Source: Alphaproteobacteria bacterium
Lineage (GTDB): Bacteria; Pseudomonadota; Alphaproteobacteria; CAAGCB01; CAG-977
DNA: 60,307 bases
Direction of reading: 5' to 3'
Assembly (NCBI GenBank): GCA_900768845.1
Contig: CAAGEK010000034.1
Span: 1-60,307, forward strand
Positions 36,339-45,158 of the stretch are shown here, piece after piece. The first letter of the stretch is position 1. Each line of letters opens with the position of its first letter. The position numbers and the translations under genes were made by a program. Below the pieces are notes generated by a model, which saw only the letters and a list, made by a program, of their open reading frames with translations, did not search any database and was not told the origin of the DNA.

Positions 36339-37001
36339 ATGAGAAAAACGTTGATTTTGGATTGCGACGGCGTTTTGTACCCGACGACCCAGATTTCCCT
36401 GCGCGATTTTGTCGGGGCTTTAAAGGAAACGGCAAAGGCTCGCCATATCTCGGACGAAGAATACAAAAGGGCGTCCGAAGCGTCTTTGAACAAAAAAGCG
36501 CAAGGGATGTTCAATTTCATTCTTGAACTGTCGCAAGGCGATGCCGGACGGTTCGATGATTTTTGTCAGGATATGTTCGGCCGCGTCGATTATTCAAAAA
36601 TTACGCATGACGACGTGTTGAAAAAAAGGTTGAAAGAAGTTCAAAAAACGCATGACGTCGTTATTTTGACAAACAACCATATGGCTCATTTGGACAAAGT
36701 GCTTGAAGCCAGATTCGGCGAAACTTCGGAAACGCTGGGGATTCCCTGTTTCGATATCCGGTCGACCGAAAAAGACGGACGGTTTCATCCCAAACAATCC
36801 GATTCGGGGCTTTCCCTGTTCGCGCAAAAAATCGGGAAAAAACCCTCGGAGTGCATTTTGGTCGACGATGCGCCGGTCAATATCGCCGCCGCCGCGAAAA
36901 TCGGCATGGGCGGGAAGCTGATTTCCGACAAAAATACGCTGTCGGATTATTTGGGGGCTTTATCCGCCGTTCGTCCGGCTAAAAGTTTCGGTCGGGAATG
37001 A
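36339..37001 (+). CDS. HAD-family hydrolase
   Basis: 220 residues. HAD motif I LDCDGVLYP (Asp8, Asp10), motif II VVILTNN, motif IV VDDAPVNIAAA, with Lys in the DGRFHPKQSD region as motif III. The helical cap between motifs I and II and the sequence style resemble pyrimidine 5'-nucleotidase/phosphoglycolate-phosphatase-like members. ATG at 36339 is preferred: GGAG precedes it and motif I then starts at residue 6. Overlaps the glycerate kinase start by ATGA, so a role in phosphoglycolate/glycerate metabolism is possible but inferred only from that. Confidence 0.8.
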   Translation: MRKTLILDCDGVLYPTTQISLRDFVGALKETAKARHISDEEYKRASEASLNKKAQGMFNFILELSQGDAGRFDDFCQDMFGRVDYSKITHDDVLKKRLKEVQKTHDVVILTNNHMAHLDKVLEARFGETSETLGIPCFDIRSTEKDGRFHPKQSDSGLSLFAQKIGKKPSECILVDDAPVNIAAAAKIGMGGKLISDKNTLSDYLGALSAVRPAKSFGRE

Positions 37002-38134
37002 ATGTCCTTATTGTTGTCGATTCGTTCAAAGGTACTTTTTCTTCCGCTCAAGTCGCCGCTTTCTTAAAAGAAGGAATCCTCGGAGCGTTTCCGGAAGCGG
37101 CGGTTCGCGTCATTCCCGTTTCGGACGGCGGGGAGGGTTTTTTGGACGCTTTGGCGTTTTCCGGTTCTTTTGAAAAATGCGTTTGTCCGGCGTATGACGC
37201 TTTGATGCGTCCGGTCATCCGCCCGTTTCTGACGGACGGAAAGGGGACGGCCTGTTTTGAAACGGCGGTGACGTGCGGGTTGGCGGATTTGTCCGGTTTT
37301 GAGCGCAATCCGTTGAAAACGACGACGTTCGGGTTGGGGATGCAAATTCGCAAAGCGGCGGAAAATAATGATACGGCGCGTTTCATCGTCGGTTTGGGCG
37401 GTTCGGGAACGCACGATTGCGGAATGGGGGCGTTGCAGGCTTTGGGCGTTTCCTTTTTCGACCGTTCGGGGAGGCGTATTCCGGACGGCGCGGGCGGAGA
37501 AATGTTGGAGCACATCAATCGGGCGGAGTTTGACGGCGTCCCCGAGTGTATCAGAAATGCAAAATTCGTTCTGGCCACCGACGTGCGGAATTTGTTGACG
37601 GGGGAAACGGGGGCGGCGCGGGTGTTCGCCCCGCAAAAAGGGGCGGATGCGCAAGCGGTGGAAAAGCTGGAGGAAGGAACGCGGATTTTCGCGGATGTTC
37701 TGAGCCGTTCATGCGGAAAAGATCTTTTTACAATCGAAGGCGGCGGTGCGGCGGGCGGATTGGCCGCGGGATTGTCGGTTTTCGACGGGGGGCGCATCGT
37801 TTCGGGCGCGGATGTCGTGTTGGAAAGCACGGGATTTGAAGCGTTGCTCCGTTTAAAGCCTGACGGCGTGATTACGGGGGAAGGCCGCGCCGACGCTCAA
37901 ACGTTGTTCGGCAAGCTTCCCGCCAAAATCGCGACCGCGGCGAAAAAATACGGCGTTCCCGTCTGTCTGGTTTGCGGTACGGTTGGAGAAGGGGCTGAAA
38001 ACCTCCTTCATTACGGAGTGTCGAAAATATTGCCTCTGTTCCGGAAGGGGATTTCCCTTGATTTGATGAAACGCGAAACGCCGGAAGCTTTGAAGCGGGC
38101 GGGAAAAGACGCTTGTTTGTTATTCCTTCGTTAA
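36998..38134 (+). CDS. Glycerate kinase
   Basis: 378 residues, the size of the GarK/GlxK family. Opens MNVLIVVDSFKGTFSS, with SDGGEGFLDAL, GLGGSGTHDCGMGAL and GEGRADAQTLFGKLPAKIA. Phosphorylates D-glycerate to 2-phosphoglycerate (bacterial class I). Translationally coupled to the upstream HAD gene. It could feed glycerate into glycolysis together with pyruvate kinase (41169). Confidence 0.93.
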   Translation: MNVLIVVDSFKGTFSSAQVAAFLKEGILGAFPEAAVRVIPVSDGGEGFLDALAFSGSFEKCVCPAYDALMRPVIRPFLTDGKGTACFETAVTCGLADLSGFERNPLKTTTFGLGMQIRKAAENNDTARFIVGLGGSGTHDCGMGALQALGVSFFDRSGRRIPDGAGGEMLEHINRAEFDGVPECIRNAKFVLATDVRNLLTGETGAARVFAPQKGADAQAVEKLEEGTRIFADVLSRSCGKDLFTIEGGGAAGGLAAGLSVFDGGRIVSGADVVLESTGFEALLRLKPDGVITGEGRADAQTLFGKLPAKIATAAKKYGVPVCLVCGTVGEGAENLLHYGVSKILPLFRKGISLDLMKRETPEALKRAGKDACLLFLR

Positions 38135-38190
38135 ACTTTTTCGTGTATTCAATCCGGTAACAGGTTTTTTATCGGGCAGGTATTTGTAAA

Positions 38191-39051
38191 ATGAAAAGAA
38201 CGGCGGTCGTTTTTTGTTTGTTCGCCCTGTCGTCCGGAACGGTTCGGGCACAGGAAAGCGAAAGTGTTTTAAAGGCGAATTTCCGCCGCGTCGGTTTGGA
38301 TGTGTCGAATACGACCGTATCCCATGCTTCGGAATACCGTAATTCCTCCGTTTCCGCGTTGAGTGCGGACGGCCAGACCGTCGTCAAGGGCGTATTCGAC
38401 TTCGTCGCCGAATATACGCACGGGGAAGCGCGGGTCAACACGGGAATTTTCGCCGAATACGGAAAAACGCGTTTGGAACCTTATGACGGCGTGTCGGAAA
38501 CGAATGAAAACGCCGATAAAATCCTGCTGTATTCAACGTATGCGCATAAGCTTTTTAAAATTCGTTCCGCGGATTTCGGTCCGATGCTGAATGTCGAATA
38601 CCAAACGGAATTCACGCGCAACGACGACGGATACAGAACGCGGGTTTACCGCGGGAAAGCCGGCGTTACTTTATTCGACGGCGATATTGTCAAAGATTTG
38701 TACATTGCCGCGGTCGGCGAATATGACGTTACCTATCCGGAACACGTCAGCAAACTTGCCGCCGAAGCGGGATGGCACATCGAATACAAGCCCGAAGGCG
38801 AAAAATCCCTGACTTTTTCGACGGACGGATACTATCGCCGCTATTTGTCGTTCAGTCGTTACGTCGGAGAAGATTTGCGTTATGATTTGAATGTCAACGC
38901 CCGAATGGACGCTTCGTTGAACGATACGATGGCTTTGGGGCCTTTTCTGTCATACAGGCGCGCCCATTCCCGCCATGCCGGAGTTGCGGGAAGCAATTTT
39001 ACAATCGGTCTGGCCTTCACTTATAAAGATTCTTTTGATTTGAAGCCGTAA
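38191..39051 (+). CDS. Putative outer-membrane beta-barrel protein
   Basis: 286 residues, not recognised. Signal peptide with cleavage after VRA (residue 20). The mature protein shows many short amphipathic strands with aromatic ends: GVFDFVAEYTHGEA, AGVTLFDGDIVKDLYIAAVGEYDV, LTFSTDGYYRRYLSF, and NFTIGLAFTYKDSF. This fits a barrel of perhaps 10-14 strands. No terminal Phe, so the insertion signal is weak. It stands alone between glycerate kinase and a strong promoter. Confidence 0.6.
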   Translation: MKRTAVVFCLFALSSGTVRAQESESVLKANFRRVGLDVSNTTVSHASEYRNSSVSALSADGQTVVKGVFDFVAEYTHGEARVNTGIFAEYGKTRLEPYDGVSETNENADKILLYSTYAHKLFKIRSADFGPMLNVEYQTEFTRNDDGYRTRVYRGKAGVTLFDGDIVKDLYIAAVGEYDVTYPEHVSKLAAEAGWHIEYKPEGEKSLTFSTDGYYRRYLSFSRYVGEDLRYDLNVNARMDASLNDTMALGPFLSYRRAHSRHAGVAGSNFTIGLAFTYKDSFDLKP

Positions 39052-39113
39052 TCTGAAACAGGTTTCGCACGGAAAACCGGAAAAAGCGTCCGGAGTATGG
39101 ATTTTTTATTATA

Positions 39114-39141
39114 TTGACATATAATAATATGCGTATATAAT
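39114..39141 (+). promoter_or_regulatory. Perfect-consensus sigma-70 promoter
   Basis: TTGACA at 39114-39119, 16 bases, TATAAT at 39136-39141: both hexamers are exact. It drives the LPS-kinase-like gene whose ATG is about 25 bases past the expected start site. Confidence 0.8.
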
Positions 39142-39172
39142 AACGATGCGTATGATAAACGGGGTTGGTATA

Positions 39173-39889
39173 ATGAAAAACATCAAAAAAATAAAAGAAA
39201 CAACCGTGGAAAACCTGAAAAAAGCCTTTCCTTTGATTGCCGCACAAATTTCCGCGGACGGGCTTTGCGTCCTTCACAAAGGCCGGATGGCGAATGCAAC
39301 CGTTTTGAGGTATCGGGACGAAAGCATGGACTTGACGGTCAAGGATTTTTCCGGTTCGCCCTTTATTGTCAGGGCGATTTACGGAGTACTGTCCACGCGG
39401 GCGGAATACCGTGCGAAAAAAGCGTTGAAAAAAGCCATGGGCGGATCGTGCGGCTTGTACCGCCTTTCTCCGTGTTCCGTCGCGTTCGATTTCGTCAGCG
39501 GCAGTTCTTTGAACAGCGTGCCTCAAGCCGTGCCTCCGGATTATTTCGTCAAGATGGAGAAAATCGTTGAAAAGCTTCACGAAAGCGGTTTCGTACACTT
39601 GGATTTGAGGAATTTGGGGAATATGATTTTATGCAAGGACGGCACTCCTTATATCATTGACTTTCAATCGTGTCTGCCGACGAAACATATGCCGGCTTTT
39701 TTGCGCCGTTATTTGGAAAAGGTCGATTTTTCCGGAATTTATAAGGCTTGGGAAAAAAAGTGTTCCGTCGCTTTGGATCTTCGCAGGAAAAAAGAGCTGG
39801 ATTACGTCAACGGCATTCGTAAATTCTGGGTGTTCCGAGGGTATCCTTTACAGCATTTTCTGGAACGGATGAAACGTAAAATGCGTTGA
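39173..39889 (+). CDS. Lipopolysaccharide-kinase-like (WaaP/RIO type) protein
   Basis: 238 residues from MKNIKKIKE. Small kinase fold: candidate ATP lysine in LTVKDF (Lys57), catalytic loop VHLDLRNLGN with Asp144 and Asn150, and metal-binding IIDFQS (Asp163). This pattern fits lipopolysaccharide core kinases (WaaP/KdkA) and RIO-like kinases. The basic N- and C-termini suggest membrane-surface binding. A longer start nine codons upstream exists but has no better ribosome site. Likely phosphorylates a lipid A-core sugar, but the substrate is not determined. Followed by a pentapeptide-repeat gene. Confidence 0.65.
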   Translation: MKNIKKIKETTVENLKKAFPLIAAQISADGLCVLHKGRMANATVLRYRDESMDLTVKDFSGSPFIVRAIYGVLSTRAEYRAKKALKKAMGGSCGLYRLSPCSVAFDFVSGSSLNSVPQAVPPDYFVKMEKIVEKLHESGFVHLDLRNLGNMILCKDGTPYIIDFQSCLPTKHMPAFLRRYLEKVDFSGIYKAWEKKCSVALDLRRKKELDYVNGIRKFWVFRGYPLQHFLERMKRKMR

Positions 39890-39953
39890 AAAATCCGGAC
39901 TTCTTTTCCTATAATCGCTTTAACGGAACGGACGGAATGGGGGGAAAGAACCG

Positions 39954-40607
39954 GTGGCAAAAAAAATCGGGCGATACCGGTTTGCAAAACCGTTTGAAGG
40001 CGACTTCGCCCCTTTCCTTGACCGGATGCGGCAGGACGGCGAAGACATTGTTTCGCATGAATTTTCATCTCTCACTGTTGACGGGGGTGATTTTTATGCG
40101 ACGTCCTTATATCAATCGGCTTTTGTAAACGGAAAATTTTCGGGATGCGATTTTTCAAAATCGTTTTGGGATGACTGTCTGTTTCAAAACTGTTCGTTTG
40201 CGAATTGTGCGTTTGGCGGGGCTTGTTTGAGAAATGTTTGCGCCGGAAGTTGCAAGTTTTCCGGATGCGCCTTTGAAGAAACCGTTTTTAAAGATTTTTG
40301 CTGTTCCGAATGTGTTTTTCAGTATGCAAATTTCAACGAAGCCTGCTTTGACGGAATGAAACTTCTCCGGACGCGCTTGGCAGGGTGCGGTTTTAGCGAC
40401 TGTAAAATGAAAAGGGCTGTTTTTGAAGATGCGGACTTTCTGGATTGCAGTTTTCTTAAAACGTCGCTCGGCGGGTGCGATTTGACACAATCAAGTATCA
40501 AAGGCATTGTTTTATCAAAGGATTTTCAAGAACTGCGCGGCGCGATCCTGACGGCGGGACAGGCGGCGGATTTGGTCAAAAGCATGGGAATAATCGTTCA
40601 ATCCTGA
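39954..40607 (+). CDS. Pentapeptide-repeat protein
   Basis: 217 residues, GTG start with GGGGGAAAG upstream. Residues 40-180 are built from A(D/N)LXX-like pentapeptides with unusually many Cys and Phe: CDFSK, CLFQN, CSFAN, CAFGG, CKFSG, CVFQY, CGFSD. This would form a right-handed quadrilateral beta-helix. Cysteine-rich ladders point to a cytoplasmic protein. Members may mimic DNA, but nothing here shows that. Function unknown. Confidence 0.8.
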   Translation: MAKKIGRYRFAKPFEGDFAPFLDRMRQDGEDIVSHEFSSLTVDGGDFYATSLYQSAFVNGKFSGCDFSKSFWDDCLFQNCSFANCAFGGACLRNVCAGSCKFSGCAFEETVFKDFCCSECVFQYANFNEACFDGMKLLRTRLAGCGFSDCKMKRAVFEDADFLDCSFLKTSLGGCDLTQSSIKGIVLSKDFQELRGAILTAGQAADLVKSMGIIVQS

Positions 40608-40639
40608 CGTGCCGTCGTCTGAAAGACGGAAAATGCTTC

Positions 40640-41110
40640 CGAAAACCGTTTTTTAAAAAGATATCCGCCCGCCGAGAGCCGGTTCTTCACAGGACGGGCG
40701 TAGCTACCGGTTACGCTTACGGCGTACAACGCTCCGGCAGGTGCATTTCGTTACTTGTTTCGTAAACGGGGCGGACAGGTTTTGTGTCAGCCGATTTTGT
40801 ATATTCTGCAGTCTTACGGGCGTTCTTTACTGCGGATAGTATCCCTTGCTCCGAAATTCTCTGTTGCGATATGTTGCTCTAACGCTCGTAAACCGTCAAA
40901 CCGCTTTTCACTTTCAGAAAACCTGTAAAACTCGACACACTCATCTTCGGCGGTATCTCCGCCGGCATATTTCCAGCCGCTCAGCTCTCCGAGTATCTTT
41001 CCTGTCTCGTGGAGTTTCTGTCCATAAAATACTTTGCGGCGATATTTCTGCACAAAAACCATGTGATATTTGCAGTCGCCGAACCGTCTGCCGGGCTCGT
41101 GTTTTTCCCT
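40640..41110 (-). mobile_element. Decayed IS200-type element, copy D
   Basis: On the minus strand, remnants run from about 41108 to the right end near 40655 (AACCGGCTCTCGGCGGGCGG). The canonical CCCCGTGCTA tip is lost. Before the transposase it reads CGGTTCGGCGACTGCAAATATCAC, the same junction as copies A and F, where the Shine-Dalgarno hairpin arm and first codons are gone. It lies directly behind the pyk terminator, in the pyk direction. Confidence 0.78.
40814..41062 (-). pseudogene. tnpA: IS200-type transposase remnant (copy D)
   Basis: The N-terminal part MVFVQKYRRKVFYGQK and KILGELSGWK matches IS200-type TnpA well. A deletion then removes the HUH region and shifts the frame: the next DNA would encode MPAEIPPKMSVSSFTGF in another frame (about 40930-40980). 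The FWxRGYYV region and Tyr motif are only traces. Not functional. Confidence 0.85.
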
Positions 41111-41115
41111 TTACA

Positions 41116-41151
41116 ATGAAAAAACTCCGCCGTAAGTGTCGCGGCGGAGTT
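41116..41151 (-). terminator. Terminator of pyk
   Basis: Minus-strand AACTCCGCCG-CGACACTTA-CGGCGGAGTT stem followed by a U run, 18 bases after the pyk stop. Confidence 0.85.
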
Positions 41152-41168
41152 TCGGGATTAAAAAAGCG

Positions 41169-42626
41169 TTATGTCAACTCGCAAAAAGCCAAATCGCTGT
41201 CATTAATCGGGGATACGTTTATAATTTGCAAGATGTTCGTATTTCCCGCGATGTTGAACGGCAGACCCGCCGTGATGATCAGCTTGCTGTTCGGAGTGAC
41301 GTTTAAAATGCGCTGGCAAAAACAATTGGCTTTGCGCGCAACGTCGTTCAACGTGTCCGCAGGAGTGGAAACGACGCTTTCGATACCCCATAACAGGCTC
41401 ATTCTTCGGGCGACCCTGACGTCGGGAGTCATACACAAAATGGGAACATAAGGGCGTTCGCGGGAAACACGCGAAGCCGTCGCCCCCGACATCGTGTAAG
41501 ACACGATCGCACGGGCGTCTTTTAATGTTTGCGCCGTGACACGCGCCGAAACCGTAATCGCGCTTTCCGTCGTTTCCTCGGGAGGCAGACGCGCCGCATC
41601 CAAATATTTGACATACAGCTCGTCGTCTTCGGTTTCCATAATGATTCGTTCCATCAGGGATACGGCTTGAACGGGATATTTCCCCGCCGCCGTTTCCGCC
41701 GACAGCATAACGGCGTCGGCCGCGTCAAAAACGGCCGTGGCGACGTCCGAAGCCTCCGCACGCGTGGGCGTCGGATTGACAACCATCGATTCCAACATCT
41801 GGGTGGCGACAATGACGGGCTTGTTCGCTTTGCGGCAGGCTTGCACGATTTTTTTCTGTAAAACGGGGACTTTTTCGGGCGGCGTTTCAACACCCAAATC
41901 ACCGCGTGCAACCATGATACCGTCGGACAGGCGGATGATTTCATCCAAATGTTCCAACGCGGCCGGCTTTTCTATCTTTGAAATGATCCAAGCCCTGTTT
42001 TGAATCAAAGAACGCGCCAGCAACAGGTCTTCGGGACGTTGAACGAACGACAGCCCGATCATATCGGCTCCCATGTCCAAGGCGGCGGCCAAATCGCGCT
42101 TGTCCTTTTCGGTCAGGGCGTCGATCGGCAACGGAACGCCGGGGATGTTGACGCCTTTTTTGTTGGACAGGATGCCTCCGCTGAGAACCGTCGTATCGGC
42201 ATAGTCCGCTCCGAAGTCGTCAACGCGCAAACGCACGATGCCGTCGTTCAACAGCAAATCCATCCCTTTGACCATCGCTTGGAAAATTTCGGGGTGCGGC
42301 AGACAGACGCGGTTCTGATCCCCCGCTTCGGGCGACATATCCAAACGGAACTTATCCCCCGCGTTTAACGAGATGGAATCACACCCGAATGTTCCGATAC
42401 GCAATTTCGGCCCTTGCAAATCGCATAAAATGCCGATGGGACGTTTCAATTCGCTTTCCACTTCGCGGATGAAAGCGACGTTGCGCTTATGGTCTTCGTG
42501 GGATCCGTGGCTGAAGTTCAGGCGAAAGACGCTGACTCCGGCGGAAGCCAGCTCGAGAATGGTTTCTTTGGTGTTGGAGGCCGGCCCCAACGTCGAAACG
42601 ATTTTTGTAAAGCTTGAATGCTTCAT
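41169..42626 (-). CDS. pyk: Pyruvate kinase
   Basis: 485 residues from MKHSSFTKIVSTLGPASN. Conserved signatures: VFRLNFSHGSHEDH, GDLQGPK-like LCDLQGPKLRIG, the active-site region ISKIEKPAALEHLDEII, GIMVARGDLGVE and MLESMVVNPTPTRAEASDVA. Converts phosphoenolpyruvate and ADP to pyruvate and ATP. A 63-codon upstream extension is not Pyk-like and overlaps the next gene, so it is rejected. The aldose-epimerase-like gene lies 26 bases upstream on the same strand. Confidence 0.97.
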   Translation of the reverse strand: MKHSSFTKIVSTLGPASNTKETILELASAGVSVFRLNFSHGSHEDHKRNVAFIREVESELKRPIGILCDLQGPKLRIGTFGCDSISLNAGDKFRLDMSPEAGDQNRVCLPHPEIFQAMVKGMDLLLNDGIVRLRVDDFGADYADTTVLSGGILSNKKGVNIPGVPLPIDALTEKDKRDLAAALDMGADMIGLSFVQRPEDLLLARSLIQNRAWIISKIEKPAALEHLDEIIRLSDGIMVARGDLGVETPPEKVPVLQKKIVQACRKANKPVIVATQMLESMVVNPTPTRAEASDVATAVFDAADAVMLSAETAAGKYPVQAVSLMERIIMETEDDELYVKYLDAARLPPEETTESAITVSARVTAQTLKDARAIVSYTMSGATASRVSRERPYVPILCMTPDVRVARRMSLLWGIESVVSTPADTLNDVARKANCFCQRILNVTPNSKLIITAGLPFNIAGNTNILQIINVSPINDSDLAFCELT

Positions 42627-42652
42627 AAATGAAAATCCTTGAATGGTGATGC

Positions 42653-43549
42653 TTAAAGGGGTGAAGCGGAAAAGGCGAAGGTTTCCGAAAGCGTTTCTTC
42701 GGGAGCCAGCGTCTTGATGCCCGTTCCCGCTATCCCGCGGGAAGCAAGGTTGAATGCGTCGTTGGCATTGGTGACGGGTTCGACGCAAAAGAAATTCTCC
42801 CCTGCCGGCGACCAAACGACGATATGGTTGAAATCCGTTTTCGCATCAATGTCAATCCGGTATCCGCGGGAAGGATAGGCGATTTTTGCATTGCCGTCGA
42901 AACCGCCGAAACAGGTGTCCAATTCCAAATCGGCTATTTTCAGGCCTTTTTCAAACTGCCATTCGGGAGGCGTTTTAATCGGGCGTTCGCGGGGAGGCGC
43001 GCTTTCATGAGCCCAAACGGTTTTTGTCTTGAACGTGACGGTCGTATCGTCGTCTTTGGGGAAAAACGGGTGAACGCCCAACCCGCACGGCATCGGGATG
43101 CCGCCTTTGTTCGTCAGGCGCAACGTAACGGACAGACGGCCGCTTTCATCCAGTTCGAAAATTTCCTCTGCGGCATAAGCGAAAGGAAAGCCTGATTTCC
43201 CGTTGTGGGAAAAAGACAGGACAGCCTTGTTTTCACTCACTTCGTCAACCGTCCAAGCCGTTTGCCAGCCTTCGCCGTGCAAAGGATCGGGGACGACGGG
43301 ATGGTTCGGGGGAACGATGCGGCGGATGCCCCAATATATGAAAAATCCGCCTCTTATCCGGTTCGAATAGGGAACCAGAGGAAACATGGCCGTTTTATCG
43401 GCCGCTTTTTCTGCAACGGCTTCGGGCAGGGCGGGGCGCATCAGATCCGTTTGTCCGTTCCGCCAATACATCAAAGCCCCTCCCGTCGCGGGAGAAATCC
43501 CCGCACAGAATGAGCCGTTCTTTAATTCGATCAAGTCTGTTTCCTGCAT
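42653..43549 (-). CDS. Aldose 1-epimerase family protein
   Basis: 298 residues of the GalM/YeaD-like beta-sandwich. Key spots are FPLVPYSNRIRGG, HGEGWQTAW (first catalytic-type His), GLGVHPFFP (second His) and the C-terminal FFCVEPVTNANDAFN with the Glu that acts as base. Interconverts alpha and beta anomers of a sugar or sugar phosphate; the substrate cannot be told. Upstream of pyk, so probably linked with sugar catabolism. Confidence 0.88.
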   Translation of the reverse strand: MQETDLIELKNGSFCAGISPATGGALMYWRNGQTDLMRPALPEAVAEKAADKTAMFPLVPYSNRIRGGFFIYWGIRRIVPPNHPVVPDPLHGEGWQTAWTVDEVSENKAVLSFSHNGKSGFPFAYAAEEIFELDESGRLSVTLRLTNKGGIPMPCGLGVHPFFPKDDDTTVTFKTKTVWAHESAPPRERPIKTPPEWQFEKGLKIADLELDTCFGGFDGNAKIAYPSRGYRIDIDAKTDFNHIVVWSPAGENFFCVEPVTNANDAFNLASRGIAGTGIKTLAPEETLSETFAFSASPL

Positions 43550-43625
43550 ATCGTTCCTGTCGTTCGTTTCAAATGAAATCCGTTCTTGCGGGGATTTTAA
43601 AAGGCTTTCGTCCGAAACACAATCC

Positions 43626-44360
43626 TTATTTCTCGATCAGCTTTTTCAATTCGTCCGCCGTTTTTACCGTTTTACCGTTCACCGTCGCGGATTCAAAGGT
43701 GACTTTTGCGCTATTTCCTCTTCCGATTGCCAGATTTTTAAATGAAGCATCCCGTATTTGATACTTTATTTTGTTCAAGGGTCTGGATAAAGCCGCATTT
43801 TTCAAAGACAGTTCCTGCACCGTGAATAAAAGTTTGTCTTTTCCCGCCGGATTTTCCGTGTCGGAAATGTTTTTTATGATTAGGCTGTCCGCCGATGCGA
43901 TAAGGACGTCCGTTTTCTCTCCCGACGACGCATAAGCCTTCAGGTCGGCTTTGATATTTTTCGCATCAACGTTTGAAATTATTAAATCCCCGGTCTTTAG
44001 AAATTCGATGAATTCGCTTACACCTATTTTCAAGTATCCTAAAAAAACGCGGCCTTTAAGATGCGGCTTGTCGGGGGCGACGCTGAAATTCCTGAAAGCG
44101 ATCGTCCTGTCGCTGAAGTCGGATTCCATAAAATCATAGGAGATTTTTACGTCTTTTTGCTGTTCAAACAACTTTGTCAGCAAAAAATCCAAAGCGATAT
44201 CCGAAAAATTATCCTTCGTCCGCGATGAATGCGGAATGGAAACCGTCGCCTGTTCCGCCGGTTGTCCGTTCGCAAGATCCGGAGCGGAAGCCGCCGGAGC
44301 CTGTGCCGGTGCGGGATGGAGGGGAAACGCCGTCAAAAAGAGTAAAAGCAGAATTTTCAT
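43626..44360 (-). CDS. Exported protein of unknown function
   Basis: 244 residues from MKILLLLFLTAFPLHPAPAQA, a clear signal peptide. After a Pro/Ala-rich stretch, residues 55-244 have long alternating strands (RTIAFRNFSVAP, LKGRVFLGYLKIGVSEFIEFLKTGDLIISNVDAKNI, VTFESATVNGK), reminiscent of AsmA/YdbH-like periplasmic proteins. I do not recognise the family. Divergent from sfsA with 78 bases between. Confidence 0.6.
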   Translation of the reverse strand: MKILLLLFLTAFPLHPAPAQAPAASAPDLANGQPAEQATVSIPHSSRTKDNFSDIALDFLLTKLFEQQKDVKISYDFMESDFSDRTIAFRNFSVAPDKPHLKGRVFLGYLKIGVSEFIEFLKTGDLIISNVDAKNIKADLKAYASSGEKTDVLIASADSLIIKNISDTENPAGKDKLLFTVQELSLKNAALSRPLNKIKYQIRDASFKNLAIGRGNSAKVTFESATVNGKTVKTADELKKLIEK

Positions 44361-44438
44361 AGTTTTTGACCTTTGTCCGACAATGTCATAAAGTACGTTA
44401 AAGTATACCACGCTCTTCTTGCAAAGAACACTTTTATA

Positions 44439-45143
44439 ATGAACTTTGATTCTCCTCTGTTTCACGCCTCTCTTGTCGAAAGGGACGCTCTGGTTTTGGC
44501 GGACGTCTGTTTGGAAGGCGGGGAGGTCGTGACGGCGTTTTGTTCGAATGTTTCCCGAATGAAAACGTTGAGCGTTCCCGGAACGGAGGTGTATGTTTCC
44601 TTTAACCGCAAGGAAGGCCGGCGTTTGCTTTATACATGGGAAACGGCGGCGGTCAACGGGACGCTGGTCGGCGTCAACGACGGTCGGCGTTTTCCTCTGA
44701 TTATCGAGGGAATCCGGAACGGCGTTTTGAGAGAGCTGGCCGGATACAAGGACATTCAGCGCGTTTTGCCGTCAAAGAACGGTTCTTGCGCCGATATGTT
44801 TTTGATTCCCGAAGATTCCCGATTCCCCGTATGCTGTGCGGCGGCGGATACGGTGTATTTGAAACGTGATGCGGATTTGACGTATCCCGACGGCATTTAC
44901 ATCGCCAATCGTAAAATTGTAAACGAGTTTAAATCAGCTTTGGATTCGGGAGAGCGCGCCGTCTTGATTTTGCTGGCTCAGCGGATTGATGCGCTCGGAG
45001 TTCGCGCCGATTGGAACGCCGATCCGCAGTATTTGGCGGAATTGAAAGATTTATGCGATAGGGGCTTGGAAATTTTGTGTTACGGCTGTAGTGTGTCGGA
45101 GCGGGGAATATGGATTGCCGCCCGATTGCCGTTTATGTTTTGA
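44439..45143 (+). CDS. sfsA: Sugar fermentation stimulation protein SfsA
   Basis: 234 residues. Family-typical order: VERDALVLADVCLEGGEVVTAFCSNVSRMKTL, YTWETAAVNGTLVGVN, AVLILLAQRIDALGVRADWNADPQY, and a C-terminal nuclease-like core with YPDGIYIANRK. SfsA was named for its effect on maltose genes; the fold suggests a DNA-binding, possibly nuclease-related protein. Start at 44439 gives the usual PLFHASLVERD opening. Followed 15 bases later by map, a common pair. Confidence 0.88.
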   Translation: MNFDSPLFHASLVERDALVLADVCLEGGEVVTAFCSNVSRMKTLSVPGTEVYVSFNRKEGRRLLYTWETAAVNGTLVGVNDGRRFPLIIEGIRNGVLRELAGYKDIQRVLPSKNGSCADMFLIPEDSRFPVCCAAADTVYLKRDADLTYPDGIYIANRKIVNEFKSALDSGERAVLILLAQRIDALGVRADWNADPQYLAELKDLCDRGLEILCYGCSVSERGIWIAARLPFMF

Positions 45144-45158
45144 TGCAGGGGAAATGTG

